A stretch of DNA of 64,000 bases, taken from positions 62,001 to 126,000 of the forward strand of contig SFDM01000004.1 in assembly GCA_004558205.1 (NCBI GenBank), read 5' to 3'. A program made the position numbers and the translations under genes. Each line of letters starts with the position of its first letter. Within the stretch, counting starts at the first letter, position 1. The stretch comes from Pyramidobacter piscolens. GTDB lineage: Bacteria > Synergistota > Synergistia > Synergistales > Dethiosulfovibrionaceae. Of the stretch, positions 1 through 7,866 are shown in pieces. The notes under the pieces were generated by a model. The model was given only the letters and a program-made list of their open reading frames with translations. It was not told where the DNA came from and made no database searches.

Positions 1-165
1 CATGCTGGGATTCATAGAAAAAGTGAAGGGCAGCAGAAGCGACACCGACATGCTGGAACTGATACCCGGCAGCGCTCCGCCGATCATGCCGACGACGACG
101 CCAGCAGCCATCACAAAAAGCGCCTGCCAGGAACAAAGAGAGAGAAGTATTTCGCTCCAATCCAT
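1..165 (-). CDS. tctA: Tripartite tricarboxylate transporter large permease TctA (N-terminal fragment)
   Basis: Large membrane subunit of a TctABC-type secondary carboxylate transporter. Only the first 55 codons lie in the window and the gene runs off the left edge. The visible protein starts MDWSEILLSL and contains GALPGISSSMSVSLLLP, the glycine/proline segment followed by a LLP-F-F run typical of TctA near its N-terminus. The start is the ATG at 165, preceded by an AGGAGG site that overlaps the stop codon of tctB, so the two are probably translationally coupled. It is the last visible gene of a four-gene leftward operon. The substrate is not decidable from sequence. Confidence 0.9.
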   Translation of the reverse strand, partial: MDWSEILLSLCSWQALFVMAAGVVVGMIGGALPGISSSMSVSLLLPFTFSMNPSM

Positions 166-179
166 AGTAATATTCCTCC

Positions 180-626
180 TCAGATAATATCAGCCGGCAA
201 AATCGGAAGCGGCACCGACAAAAACAGGACGAAAACTCCGTAAAGAATCAGCATGAACAGGACGGCGATAACTCCCATCATCAGCCAGCGGCGCTCCCCA
301 AAATAGTTCATCATCACGATTAGAAATAGGACTGTAGGGACGGCAAAACCAACGAACATAACTCCGGCGGCATAGAGCGCGATCATCAGGAATACCAGGG
401 CGACCGGTACGTAATGCTGAAAGTTGAATCCCTCTTCCGAAGCTCTTTTCTGTTTCAGCAGCGACTGAATAAACGCTATGAGACTCAGCGCTATGGCAAT
501 ACAGAGCAATATCTGAGGATATCGAACCACCTGAATGTCATAGCTGCCGGTACCATAGAGAAATCCGGCAAAAGAAAACAACAGCACGAGGGAAATCCAC
601 CCGTCTAAACGGAGTTTTAACACCAT
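180..626 (-). CDS. tctB: Tripartite tricarboxylate transporter small permease TctB
   Basis: Small membrane subunit of the TctABC transporter, which partners the large permease TctA. The 148-residue protein has the length and the four hydrophobic segments expected of TctB (about residues 10-27, 37-56, 72-105 and 114-140), with a polar loop after the second. Identification rests on these features and on its place between tctC and tctA rather than on a strong sequence motif. An AAAGGAG site lies just upstream of the ATG. Its TGA stop (180-182) overlaps the ribosome binding site of tctA. Confidence 0.88.
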   Translation of the reverse strand: MVLKLRLDGWISLVLLFSFAGFLYGTGSYDIQVVRYPQILLCIAIALSLIAFIQSLLKQKRASEEGFNFQHYVPVALVFLMIALYAAGVMFVGFAVPTVLFLIVMMNYFGERRWLMMGVIAVLFMLILYGVFVLFLSVPLPILPADII

Positions 627-638
627 AATCAGACTCCT

Positions 639-1595
639 TTACCAGCCAAGAGCGTCTTTATACTGCTTCTCCACTGACTTCAAAAACTTCATGTAATCCG
701 CCGAGTTCATATAACGAACTTCAAGTCCCATGAAGTCCATTTCCTTAACGTGATCAGGATCGGCCATAACCGAGGCAAAGGCGGCGTTCAGAACTTCCGA
801 AGCTTCCTTGTCGAGTTTGCCGGGAGCGGCATATCCGCGCGCGGCAAAGGCCTGAAGGTTAACGCCCGTCGCCTCGGCAAGCGTGGGTACTTCGGGCAGG
901 AAGGGAGAGCGGCGGTCGCTCATAACCGCAAGAGCCTGGAGATTTCCCTCTTTGACCTGCTTACGCACGTCGCCGGCGCCCAGGGACACGATATCCACAT
1001 GGCCGCCCAGAGCCATAGCCAAAGAATCCGACAGGCCGTTGGTATGAACGGGTTCCATCTTGTAGCCAAGCTTTTCAAGCTCAATCAGCAAAATATGATG
1101 CTGGGTGTTAACGCCGGATGTAGCCACTTTGACCTTTCCGGGGTTAGTCTTTACATACTCAAGAAGTTCCTTCATGTCCTTGTGGGGAAAGGAAGGCAGC
1201 GCCGCCCAGGCGGTAAAGTCGATCACATGGTTGACCAGAGGCGTCAGGCTGGTCAGGTCCATATTCCGCTTTGTGACAGGATTCAGATAACCGGCTACAT
1301 AGGGCAGTGCAAACATGGAAAGTGTATAGCCGTCAGGCTTCGCGCGAGCTAATTTGTTCCAGGCGATCCAGCCGCCGGCGCCAACTACGTTTTCAACGAT
1401 GACAGGCTGTCCCAGAACCTTCTCAAGATGTTGAGAAAGCCGGCGAACGCCAAGGTCGCTACTTCCCCCCGCCGAGTAAGGCACATACATGGTAATCTTT
1501 TTTGTTGGATAGGCAGCTTGAGCTGAAAAAACAAGAACTTCTGCCCCGAGAAGAACAGACATCATTACTAAACATATTTTCAATGTGTATTTCAT
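639..1595 (-). CDS. tctC: Tripartite tricarboxylate transporter substrate-binding protein TctC (Bug family)
   Basis: Periplasmic solute receptor of the TctABC system. A signal peptide (about residues 1-27, cleavage after AQA) is followed by YPTKKITMYVPYSAGGSSD, the characteristic first strand and ligand-binding loop of Bug/TctC proteins, and by the family's VVGAGG turn near residue 70. The 318-residue length is normal. It sits directly upstream of tctB (12 bp gap) and downstream of a dehydrogenase gene. Bug receptors bind organic acids such as citrate, tricarballylate or C4 dicarboxylates; the actual ligand is unknown here. Confidence 0.93.
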   Translation of the reverse strand: MKYTLKICLVMMSVLLGAEVLVFSAQAAYPTKKITMYVPYSAGGSSDLGVRRLSQHLEKVLGQPVIVENVVGAGGWIAWNKLARAKPDGYTLSMFALPYVAGYLNPVTKRNMDLTSLTPLVNHVIDFTAWAALPSFPHKDMKELLEYVKTNPGKVKVATSGVNTQHHILLIELEKLGYKMEPVHTNGLSDSLAMALGGHVDIVSLGAGDVRKQVKEGNLQALAVMSDRRSPFLPEVPTLAEATGVNLQAFAARGYAAPGKLDKEASEVLNAAFASVMADPDHVKEMDFMGLEVRYMNSADYMKFLKSVEKQYKDALGW

Positions 1596-1659
1596 GTTTA
1601 TTTTCCTCCTCCACTGTTATAAATAGAACAATCTCCTCAAGAAGTGCCTTTGTATATTT

Positions 1660-2559
1660 CTAGTTATACTTTTTCTGATCCCACAGCGCGTACACTTCAT
1701 CAAGCCCCTTGGGCGTCACGCCCTGTAAATCTTTGCTGAATCCGAAAGACGCTGAACGGGCCAGGCGCTCCTTTGCGCCCGAGGCGATCAGAGGTTCCAC
1801 CCCCAGCGCCTTCATGAGCTCTATGGACTCGCCCACCTCGAAGGAACGGCGCTCGGCGTGGATCGTGTCGGCCGCCGCCATACGAGCCGCGAGTTTTTTA
1901 AAAGGATCCTTGTCCATAGAACCGGCTACGGAATCGAGAATACGCTCCTCAATGCCGCACTTGCGCGCGAAGAGCAGCGTCTCCACAATCAGCGCCTCCA
2001 GCCCCTTCATAAACACGCTGCGCACCAGTTTGATGCGCGAGGCCTCGCCCGCCGGCGCCCCCTCGCCCACCAGGTCGATCTTCATGCCATAGGGCGTCAT
2101 CAGGTCGTGCCACCGTCGAGCGCCTTTTCCCGAAGCCAGCATGGGGACCTTGTGTCCAAAGACCACCAGCGACCCCAGCATGGCCGAGTCCACGTACTCC
2201 GCGCCTCTTTCCGCAAAGAGCTGGGCCTGGCGTTCCTTGACGTCGGGCAGCGCGGTGGTGACATCCACAAAAAGCTGACCTTCCTCTGCGAAGGGCAGAA
2301 GCCCTTCGGCAGTAGACGCGGTGAAGCGCGCCGGCACGGCGATAATCACCGCATCACTGTTTTTGACAACCTCTTCAGAAGACGCAGCCGCCCTTACGCC
2401 AGCTTCCGCGCAGCGCTGCATCACCGTTTCCCTGTAGGCTCCATCCGAACCGAGGGCCACGTCATAGGCGCAAATATCCGCCACCCCTTCGCCCTTGAGC
2501 CCCTTCGCCATATTGTAAGCGGCCTCGCCAAAACCGATATACCCCAGTGAAACGCCCAT
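1660..2559 (-). CDS. NAD(P)-dependent oxidoreductase, 6-phosphogluconate/beta-hydroxyacid dehydrogenase superfamily (DUF1932-type C-terminus)
   Basis: Likely oxidises a beta-hydroxy acid with NAD(P). The 299-residue protein starts with a Rossmann fold whose GYIGFGEAA turn (residues 6-14) is the dinucleotide-binding loop, followed by strand ends such as AVIIAVPA and FVDVTTALP. The C-terminal half is the all-helical domain seen in 6PGDH relatives, with conserved-looking IKLVRSVFMKGLEAL. It is the first gene of the operon with tctCBA, so the transported carboxylate or a derivative is a plausible substrate, but that is inference. A good promoter lies 53 bp upstream. Confidence 0.85.
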   Translation of the reverse strand: MGVSLGYIGFGEAAYNMAKGLKGEGVADICAYDVALGSDGAYRETVMQRCAEAGVRAAASSEEVVKNSDAVIIAVPARFTASTAEGLLPFAEEGQLFVDVTTALPDVKERQAQLFAERGAEYVDSAMLGSLVVFGHKVPMLASGKGARRWHDLMTPYGMKIDLVGEGAPAGEASRIKLVRSVFMKGLEALIVETLLFARKCGIEERILDSVAGSMDKDPFKKLAARMAAADTIHAERRSFEVGESIELMKALGVEPLIASGAKERLARSASFGFSKDLQGVTPKGLDEVYALWDQKKYN

Positions 2560-2611
2560 CTCAAAACCTCTTTCCTATATTTGAAATTATTTTATTTAAA
2601 ATATGAAAATC

Positions 2612-2640
2612 ATCATAAGGTAAAAAAGTTTCTTTGTCAA
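2612..2640 (-). promoter_or_regulatory. Sigma-70-type promoter of the dehydrogenase-tctCBA operon
   Basis: Read leftward, TTGACA (2640-2635), a 17-bp spacer and TATGAT (2617-2612) give a near-consensus promoter about 53 bp before the ATG at 2559. Confidence 0.8.
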
Positions 2641-2666
2641 TAGGCCCCTTTCCGACAACTTTACTT

Positions 2667-2677
2667 TATACAGTATA
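2667..2677. promoter_or_regulatory. TATACAGTATA inverted repeat upstream of the tct operon promoter
   Basis: An 11-bp perfect dyad lies 26 bp upstream of the -35 box. Short AT-rich dyads of this kind are typical GntR-family operators; no GntR gene is in the window, so the regulator is unknown. Confidence 0.4.
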
Positions 2678-2803
2678 CATTCTTAAAGTTCATTTTTTCA
2701 CAAAGAGCGATATCATGCGCGCTTATGCCGAGCAGCTTGAATGCTGAATCATGAGAGCGTCATTGGCTTGGGCGCAATAGATTCTTTGATCGTATAGAGA
2801 CGA

Positions 2804-2852
2804 AAAGAGAGGCGGCTCCCGCGGAATGTGTCTGCGGAAGCCGCCTCTCTTT
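2804..2852. terminator. Strong hairpin in the divergent intergenic region, without an adjacent gene end
   Basis: Two 19-nt arms (2804-2822 and 2834-2852) match with a single mismatch and end in TTT. The flanking genes diverge, so neither would use it as a 3' terminator. It may end an undetected short transcript or act as a leader hairpin for the downstream permease. Nothing else recognisable lies in 2680-2946. Confidence 0.5.
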
Positions 2853-2946
2853 ATCTGATTTTCACAATTTCTTTGCCTGCAGGCTGCTTTCTGGGGTACA
2901 ATAGCGGTCGCTGTACATATTGAAAAAAACTAAAGGAGTCCTGTTT

Positions 2947-3834
2947 ATGACCGTCCGCGCCCGCGCCGTGCTCTGCGCCGTCCTCTGTTATCTTGTCTGG
3001 GCTGTTCAGCCCCTGTACTGGGTTTGCATGCCCCAGTTCGACCCCATGTTTATCCAGTCGGCCCGCGTGGTCATGTCCTGTATCTGCACGAGCCTCTACC
3101 TGTGCTTCATCGGGCGTGGGGCTCAGATCGCCGCGCTGATCAGGGACAAAAAGAAGATGCGCTTTGTCGTTCCGGCAGCTGTCTTTATCGGCATGGACTG
3201 GGGATTCTTCATCTGGGCAGTCAACAACGGACACCTGCTCGACGCCAGCCTGGGCTACTATCTCAATCCCATGATCATCTTCCTGATGGGGCTGCTGATG
3301 TTTCATGAAAAGGGACGGACCTGCGAATACGCGGCCATGGCGCTGGCCTGCTGCGGCTTTCTCGTTTTCACGGCCATGAGCGGAAGCTTCCCGCTGCTCG
3401 CTCTGATTTTCGCCGTGGTCTTCCCTCTCTACGCTCTGATGAAAAAATTTGCCGGAGCTGACCCGCTGGTCAGTATCGCCGTGGAGTCGCTGATCCTGTC
3501 GCCATTTTTTATCCTCTGGACTCTTCTGAACCTGCGCGGCGAGGGCGGCCTGGCTTCGGTCACATGGGAAAGCCTGCCGCTGCTGCTGGGGTCGGGAGTG
3601 GTGACGGCGCTGCCCATGATCCTCTACACCGCTTCGGTCAACCACATGCCCATGAAACTGATTGGAATCATGCAGTATTTCTGCACCACCATCAGCATGA
3701 TTTTCAGCGTCACGCTGCTGGGCGAGAAAATGACCTTGCCCAAGGCCATCATGGCGGCCTGCATCGTCGCTGGGATCGTGGTTTTCACGGCGGGCAGCTT
3801 TAGAAAAGAGGACGCTCAGGAAGGGAACGGCTGA
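2947..3834 (+). CDS. RarD-like EamA-family permease
   Basis: Inner-membrane drug/metabolite-superfamily transporter. The 295-residue protein shows about ten hydrophobic segments forming two EamA repeats. Its opening (CAVLCYLVWAVQPLYWV) and the segment YFCTTISMIFSVTLLGEKM resemble RarD, a family named for chloramphenicol sensitivity but of uncertain substrate. The ATG at 2947 is preceded by AAAGGAG at a good distance, so it is preferred over an in-frame TTG at 2920 that has no ribosome binding site. It appears monocistronic. Confidence 0.85.
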   Translation: MTVRARAVLCAVLCYLVWAVQPLYWVCMPQFDPMFIQSARVVMSCICTSLYLCFIGRGAQIAALIRDKKKMRFVVPAAVFIGMDWGFFIWAVNNGHLLDASLGYYLNPMIIFLMGLLMFHEKGRTCEYAAMALACCGFLVFTAMSGSFPLLALIFAVVFPLYALMKKFAGADPLVSIAVESLILSPFFILWTLLNLRGEGGLASVTWESLPLLLGSGVVTALPMILYTASVNHMPMKLIGIMQYFCTTISMIFSVTLLGEKMTLPKAIMAACIVAGIVVFTAGSFRKEDAQEGNG

Positions 3835-3863
3835 TCGATCTCCCCAAGGAGCCTGATCTCCCG

Positions 3864-4343
3864 CTACCGCGCTTCCAGGCGCATCTTGCCGCCGTCGGCA
3901 ATAGAAGCCAGGTTCTCCAGATCCGAGGTGATTCTGCCAATGGGACGGAATTCGCTGTTATAGGACCGGGGTTTGTCGTCATAGAACAGGATGAAGTAAT
4001 TGTAATGGCACAGCGCCAATTCGCCTTTGCGGAAGTCGCTTCTGTATTCGCCCTGGGCGGGACTGAAACTGCCGCCGTAAATCAGTCTGGCTCCCGGCAG
4101 GCGGGACATGGACAGTTCCATGGGCAGCCGGGAAAGGATCTGCTCCGTATCGGCGTTCTGTTCTATTTCCGCCTGAAAGGCTTTTCCGCCGATGGTGATG
4201 GTCACCTCCCGCATTGTGCCGCCGGCGTTTTCCCGTACCGCGGGCAAGCCGCTTCTTTCGGCGGCGGAGCCCGTTCCAGCCTGGACAAAAAGGCCGACCA
4301 GGGCGATGAACGCTGACGCGCAGATTAAAATGATTTTTCTCAT
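3864..4343 (-). CDS. Secreted cyclophilin-like fold protein
   Basis: Small exported protein of unknown function. A signal peptide (about residues 1-27, ending GSAA) precedes a roughly 110-residue domain containing ITIGGKAFQAEIEQN, LPMELSMSRLPGARLIYGG and a late IGRI segment. This order matches the 'cyclophilin-like' bacterial domain family, which has a cyclophilin-type beta-barrel but usually lacks prolyl-isomerase residues. AAAGGGGA lies ahead of the ATG. The downstream neighbour on the same strand is absent, so it is probably transcribed alone or with the cupin gene upstream. Confidence 0.75.
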   Translation of the reverse strand: MRKIILICASAFIALVGLFVQAGTGSAAERSGLPAVRENAGGTMREVTITIGGKAFQAEIEQNADTEQILSRLPMELSMSRLPGARLIYGGSFSPAQGEYRSDFRKGELALCHYNYFILFYDDKPRSYNSEFRPIGRITSDLENLASIADGGKMRLEAR

Positions 4344-4431
4344 CGTCTTTTCCCCTTTGGATAAATATAAGCTTTGAAGATATCCCTGTACGATTCGCCT
4401 CTCATGGCGCTGCGGCCCTTTTCATGCCTCT

Positions 4432-4947
4432 CTATTTCAATTTGTCGTAATCTTCGTCGCTGACCGGCTCCAGCCATTCGGCCGCCGCGTTTTCACCGGG
4501 GACTTCGACGGCGATATGGGCGAACCAGCTGTCTTTCGCGGCGCCGTGCCAGTGTTTCACTCCGGCGGGGATAGAGACGGCGTCGCCGGGGTGCAGCTCC
4601 CGAGCTGGCTTGCCCCATTCCTGGTACCAGCCGCGGCCTTCGGTGCAAAGCAGGATCTGGCCGCCGCCCCGAGTCGCGTGATGCACGTGCCAGTTGTTGC
4701 GGCACCGTGGCTCGAAGGTGACGTTCGCCGTGAGGACGCCCTCCCTGGTGAGGATGTTCAAATAGCTCTGCCCCGTAAAATATCTGGCAAAAGCGTCGTT
4801 TTTGCCGCCGCGGGGAAAGAGGTCCCTAATCTCTTGTATCTCCTTTTTCTGGTTCATTCCCATCATTTCCTTTCCTCTCAAAGAGAATAACAGTACCAAA
4901 ATGGCTCCACACAGGACTGTCTTTTTCGTGAGCTTTCTTTTAGCCAT
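4432..4947 (-). CDS. Cupin domain protein, probably membrane-anchored or exported
   Basis: Single-domain cupin. The core runs from about residue 50 to 160 and contains NNWHVHHATRGGG, the first cupin motif with two metal-ligand histidines, then PGDAVSIPAGVKHWHGA, the second motif. Close relatives sit with carboxymuconolactone decarboxylase-type proteins; the reaction is unknown. The chosen ATG (4947) has GAGG at about 8 nt and gives an N-terminal hydrophobic stretch (TVLCGAILVLLFSL) that could be a signal anchor. Alternatives are a TTG at 5004 or ATG at 4857, the latter giving a cytoplasmic protein. It lies behind a MerR-type promoter. Confidence 0.8.
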   Translation of the reverse strand: MAKRKLTKKTVLCGAILVLLFSLRGKEMMGMNQKKEIQEIRDLFPRGGKNDAFARYFTGQSYLNILTREGVLTANVTFEPRCRNNWHVHHATRGGGQILLCTEGRGWYQEWGKPARELHPGDAVSIPAGVKHWHGAAKDSWFAHIAVEVPGENAAAEWLEPVSDEDYDKLK

Positions 4948-5041
4948 CGATCGAACCTCGCTTCCTTTCCAACCTTCGCAGATCTGCACATGACGCTCGT
5001 TCAACCGATTCTCATTGATGGACGCGCTGTGGACTGTGCAG

Positions 5042-5072
5042 ACTATAGCCTCTGGAGTTAACTCTAAGTCAA
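5042..5072 (-). promoter_or_regulatory. MerR-type promoter with 19-bp spacer and GAGTTAACTC dyad
   Basis: Read leftward, TTGACT (5072-5067) and TATAGT (5047-5042) are separated by 19 bp, and the spacer contains the dyad GAGTTAACTC. Over-long spacers carrying a dyad are the hallmark of promoters activated by MerR-family regulators. It drives the cupin gene at 4947. No merR gene is present in the window. Confidence 0.75.
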
Positions 5073-5094
5073 GTCCTTTTTACAGATTCGGGAT

Positions 5095-5160
5095 AAAAGA
5101 CGAAGAGAGAGGCCTTCAGCGCGGGTATAGCCGCGTAAAGGGCTCTCTCTTCGTCTTTTT
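5095..5160 (-). terminator. Terminator after the KdgF-like cupin gene
   Basis: A 20-nt arm at 5095-5114 pairs almost fully with 5141-5160 and is flanked by T-rich tracts on both strands, so it could work in both directions. The loop holds a smaller GCGG/CCGC hairpin. Confidence 0.8.
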
Positions 5161-5165
5161 ATTGA

Positions 5166-5495
5166 TTATTCTTTCACGATGAAGTCTTCGCGCATGGGCG
5201 TGAACACGTCGACGCAGCGAGCCTCCTCTAGGACGGTCACCTTGTGGGACACGTTCGGCCCCATGTAGGCGCTGTCGCCGGCCGAGAGGATTTTTCTCTC
5301 TTCGCCGACCTGAAAATCCAGCTTGCCCGAGATCACGTAGGTCACCTGCTCGTGGGGATGGTGGTGCTCGGCGAGCACGGCGCCCTTTTCGAGGGTGAAA
5401 TCGCACATCATGATTTTTCCGCCGTGGGCCAGCACTTTGCGTCCAATGCCTGGCGCTACGGTCTTGCGTTCCACGTCGTTTCCAAAAAACAACAT
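5166..5495 (-). CDS. KdgF-like single-domain cupin
   Basis: Small beta-barrel cupin of 109 residues. The motif EHHHPHEQVTYVISG (about residues 43-57) supplies the metal-ligand histidines and glutamine, and SAGDSAYMGPNVSHKV gives the second motif histidine. Overall layout and the ending DVFTPMREDF resemble KdgF, which linearises uronate products in pectin breakdown. No pectin genes are nearby, so the name reflects family only. The ATG at 5495 has an AAAGGAG site. It lies after the serine operon and is separated from it by a perfect palindrome that contains a parS-like site. Confidence 0.82.
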   Translation of the reverse strand: MLFFGNDVERKTVAPGIGRKVLAHGGKIMMCDFTLEKGAVLAEHHHPHEQVTYVISGKLDFQVGEERKILSAGDSAYMGPNVSHKVTVLEEARCVDVFTPMREDFIVKE

Positions 5496-5521
5496 CAGGG
5501 TTACTCCTTTAACTTTTAGCC

Positions 5522-5557
5522 GTCGGGAAAATGTTCCACGTGGAACATTTTCCCGAC
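5522..5557. other. parS-like site inside a 36-bp perfect palindrome
   Basis: The central 16-mer TGTTCCACGTGGAACA (5532-5547) fits the ParB/Spo0J parS consensus. The symmetry extends without mismatch to 18 nt per arm (5522-5539 and 5540-5557). It lies between the histidine phosphatase and cupin genes. There is no T-run after it in the leftward direction, so it is a poor terminator for the serine operon. Confidence 0.7.
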
Positions 5558-5567
5558 AGACATTTTT

Positions 5568-6209
5568 TTACAGGCTTTTCTGCTCGAAACGGTCGAAGCT
5601 TTTCTGGAGGTGGTTCGTGTCGCCCAGAAGGCCCAGCTTGGGAAAACCGTCTTTAAATTCCACGAAGGAGACGCTGCAGTTGGGGATCTGGAACCGCCAG
5701 AAGCTCGACAGCGGCGCGCCCACAAAACTGCACAGCAGGACGCGGATCACGGCGTCGTGGGTGGCGAGCATCACGTCGCCGTCAAACTTGAAGGCCGTCC
5801 GCTCCAGCGCCGCCAGGGCGCGGGCCTGCACGTCGGCGATAGTTTCGCCTCCGGGGCCGGGCATCTTCACGAGATGGGGCGCGCTCCTCCACTGTCCGAG
5901 CAGGCTGGAGTAATCCCGTTCCACGTCGGCGGCCAGGCGGCCTTCCCAGTCGCCGTGATTGATCTCGCTGAAGCCCTCGTCGACGATGAAAGAGCCGCAC
6001 TTCGACGCCTCGTAGATCTTCCGCCCTGTTACGGCGGCACGGGCCAGCGGGCTGACCACCACGGCGTCAAAGGGATAGCCGCGGAAACGCTCGGCGGCCT
6101 GGCCGGCCTGGGCCAGCCCCGTCTCGTTCAGCTCGATGTCCCGCTGTCCCTGAAAACGGCTCTCGCGGTTCCAGGCCGTCTCGCCGTGACGAACGATAAA
6201 CAATCTCAT
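5568..6209 (-). CDS. Histidine phosphatase family protein, candidate phosphoserine phosphatase
   Basis: Two-histidine phosphatase of 213 residues. LFIVRHGETAWN (residues 3-14) carries the catalytic His8 and phosphate-binding Arg7; INHGDWEGR contributes the acidic residue near 83; GPGGET and the second histidine in ATHDAVIRV (His151) complete the pocket. Family members include cofactor-dependent phosphoglycerate mutase, alpha-ribazole phosphatase and the metal-independent phosphoserine phosphatases. It lies 17 bp after serA in the same operon as a class V aminotransferase, which makes the phosphoserine phosphatase role the best inference. Specificity cannot be proved from sequence. Confidence 0.85.
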   Translation of the reverse strand: MRLFIVRHGETAWNRESRFQGQRDIELNETGLAQAGQAAERFRGYPFDAVVVSPLARAAVTGRKIYEASKCGSFIVDEGFSEINHGDWEGRLAADVERDYSSLLGQWRSAPHLVKMPGPGGETIADVQARALAALERTAFKFDGDVMLATHDAVIRVLLCSFVGAPLSSFWRFQIPNCSVSFVEFKDGFPKLGLLGDTNHLQKSFDRFEQKSL

Positions 6210-6226
6210 ATCAGTCCACGCTCCCC

Positions 6227-7864
6227 CTATAAGTCGACCTGAACGGACCAGACCATGTCGTTGTGCTGGCTCAGTTCGCGCTCGGCCTCTGCGGGTATTT
6301 TATCATCTATTTCGAGAATCCCCAAGGCCAGGCCGCTGCCGTCCTTGCGGCCGAGGCTGAAGTTGGCGATGTTGACCTGCCGCTCGCCCAGAATGCGGCC
6401 GATGGAGCCGATCACGCCGGGACGGTCGTGATTCTGGAACACGAAGAGCCGGCCGCGGGGCACAAAGTCCACCCAGTAATCGGACACCTTGACCAGGCGC
6501 TGGCGGCCTTCTTCGGTGATGGTCCCGAACAGGTCCAGAGGCCCCTTGTCGGTTTCCAGGGTGATTTCCAGAAGGTTTTTATAGGTGCGGGACTCGCTCA
6601 CGCCTTCGTCCACGTCGAGATGGCGGTCGCGGGCCAGGATGGGCGCGAGCATATAGTTCACCTCGGGGCCGTGGCTCACTTCCAGCAGGCCCTTTAAAAA
6701 GGCGATGCTGTAGGGACGTAGGCTGCCGGCCGCCGCGGGCTCCTCGTCGAGGAACTGGCTGCCGCGCATCATCACGTGGCAGCGGTGGACGCTGGCGCCT
6801 TTCGCCTCGGCGATCTTGGCGCCCAGGACGCCCATCTTGCGGGCCAGGTTCACGAAGGCGCGCTGGGTGGCGTTGAGGGTCTGTTCCATGAAAGGCAGGT
6901 TCACGGCGTGCTCGTAGGCCTGGCCGCGCAGCGCCGCCAGCATGTTGGAGGCGGCGATGCGCGACACCTCCGACTGGGCTTCTACCGTGTTGGCACCGAT
7001 GTGGGGCGTCAGGATCACCCGGTCCTGCAGGTCTCCGGCGTGGAAGGGGTGATCCGCCGCCATGGGCTCCTCGGGATAGACGTCGGTGGCGAACCCCGCC
7101 AGACGCCCGTCGCGCAGCGCTTCCACCACGGCTTCTTCTTCGACGAGGCCGCCGCGCGCGCAGTTGATCAGATAGGCCCCCGGCTTGAAAGCCTTCAGCA
7201 GGTCGCGGTCGATCATGTTGGTGGTTTCTTCGGTCAGAGGTGTGTGGATCGTCACCACGTCGGCCAGAGACACGGCGTCGGCCAGGTTCTCGGCCAGAGG
7301 CACGTTCAGCGACTCGGCGCGGCGCTTTGAGATGTAGGGATCATAGGCCATGACCGACATACCGAAAGCCCGGGCGCGCACGGCGATGTTGCTGCCGATA
7401 CGTCCGAGCCCGATGATCAGCAGCTTCCGGCCGCTGAGCTGGCGTCCCATAAATTTGCTGCGCTCCCAGCACCCCGCCTGGACGGAGGCGAAGGCCTGGG
7501 GCACTTTGCGCATGACGCCCAGCATGACCGACATGGTCAGCTCCGTCGCGGCCAGAGTGTTGCCCGTGGGGGCGTTGATCACGATGATGCCGCGGCGGCT
7601 CGCCTCGGGCAGGTCGATGTTGTCCACGCCGACGCCGGCGCGCCCCACCACTTTCAGCGAAACGCCGGCGTCGAGCATTTCCTTGTCCATCCGGGTTCCG
7701 CTGCGCGTCAGGATTCCGTCCATCTCTGCGACGCGCTTCAAGATCTCGTCGCGCTTGATGCCCGGTTCTTCAAAAAGTTCCACGTCGGGGGCCTCGCGCA
7801 AAAGCTTCAGCCCCGCCTCGCCCACCTTTTCGGTCACGAGTATTTTCCATTTTTTGTCAGTCAT
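6227..7864 (-). CDS. serA: D-3-phosphoglycerate dehydrogenase SerA (long form)
   Basis: First enzyme of serine synthesis: oxidises 3-phosphoglycerate to 3-phosphohydroxypyruvate with NAD. The 545-residue length matches the long form with an allosteric-substrate-binding domain and a C-terminal ACT domain. The NAD-binding loop GLGRIGS is at 152-158. The catalytic set is visible as Arg237 in NCARGGLVEEEA, Glu265/266 in DVYPEEPM and His288 in LTPHIGAN. The ACT domain (about 470-545) suggests serine feedback. It starts 2 bp after the aminotransferase stop. Confidence 0.96.
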   Translation of the reverse strand: MTDKKWKILVTEKVGEAGLKLLREAPDVELFEEPGIKRDEILKRVAEMDGILTRSGTRMDKEMLDAGVSLKVVGRAGVGVDNIDLPEASRRGIIVINAPTGNTLAATELTMSVMLGVMRKVPQAFASVQAGCWERSKFMGRQLSGRKLLIIGLGRIGSNIAVRARAFGMSVMAYDPYISKRRAESLNVPLAENLADAVSLADVVTIHTPLTEETTNMIDRDLLKAFKPGAYLINCARGGLVEEEAVVEALRDGRLAGFATDVYPEEPMAADHPFHAGDLQDRVILTPHIGANTVEAQSEVSRIAASNMLAALRGQAYEHAVNLPFMEQTLNATQRAFVNLARKMGVLGAKIAEAKGASVHRCHVMMRGSQFLDEEPAAAGSLRPYSIAFLKGLLEVSHGPEVNYMLAPILARDRHLDVDEGVSESRTYKNLLEITLETDKGPLDLFGTITEEGRQRLVKVSDYWVDFVPRGRLFVFQNHDRPGVIGSIGRILGERQVNIANFSLGRKDGSGLALGILEIDDKIPAEAERELSQHNDMVWSVQVDL

Positions 7865-7866
7865 GG

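Noticed and set aside
2920..2946. Upstream TTG start for the RarD-like permease
   Set aside because: The AAAGGAG site lies inside this extension and points to the ATG at 2947.
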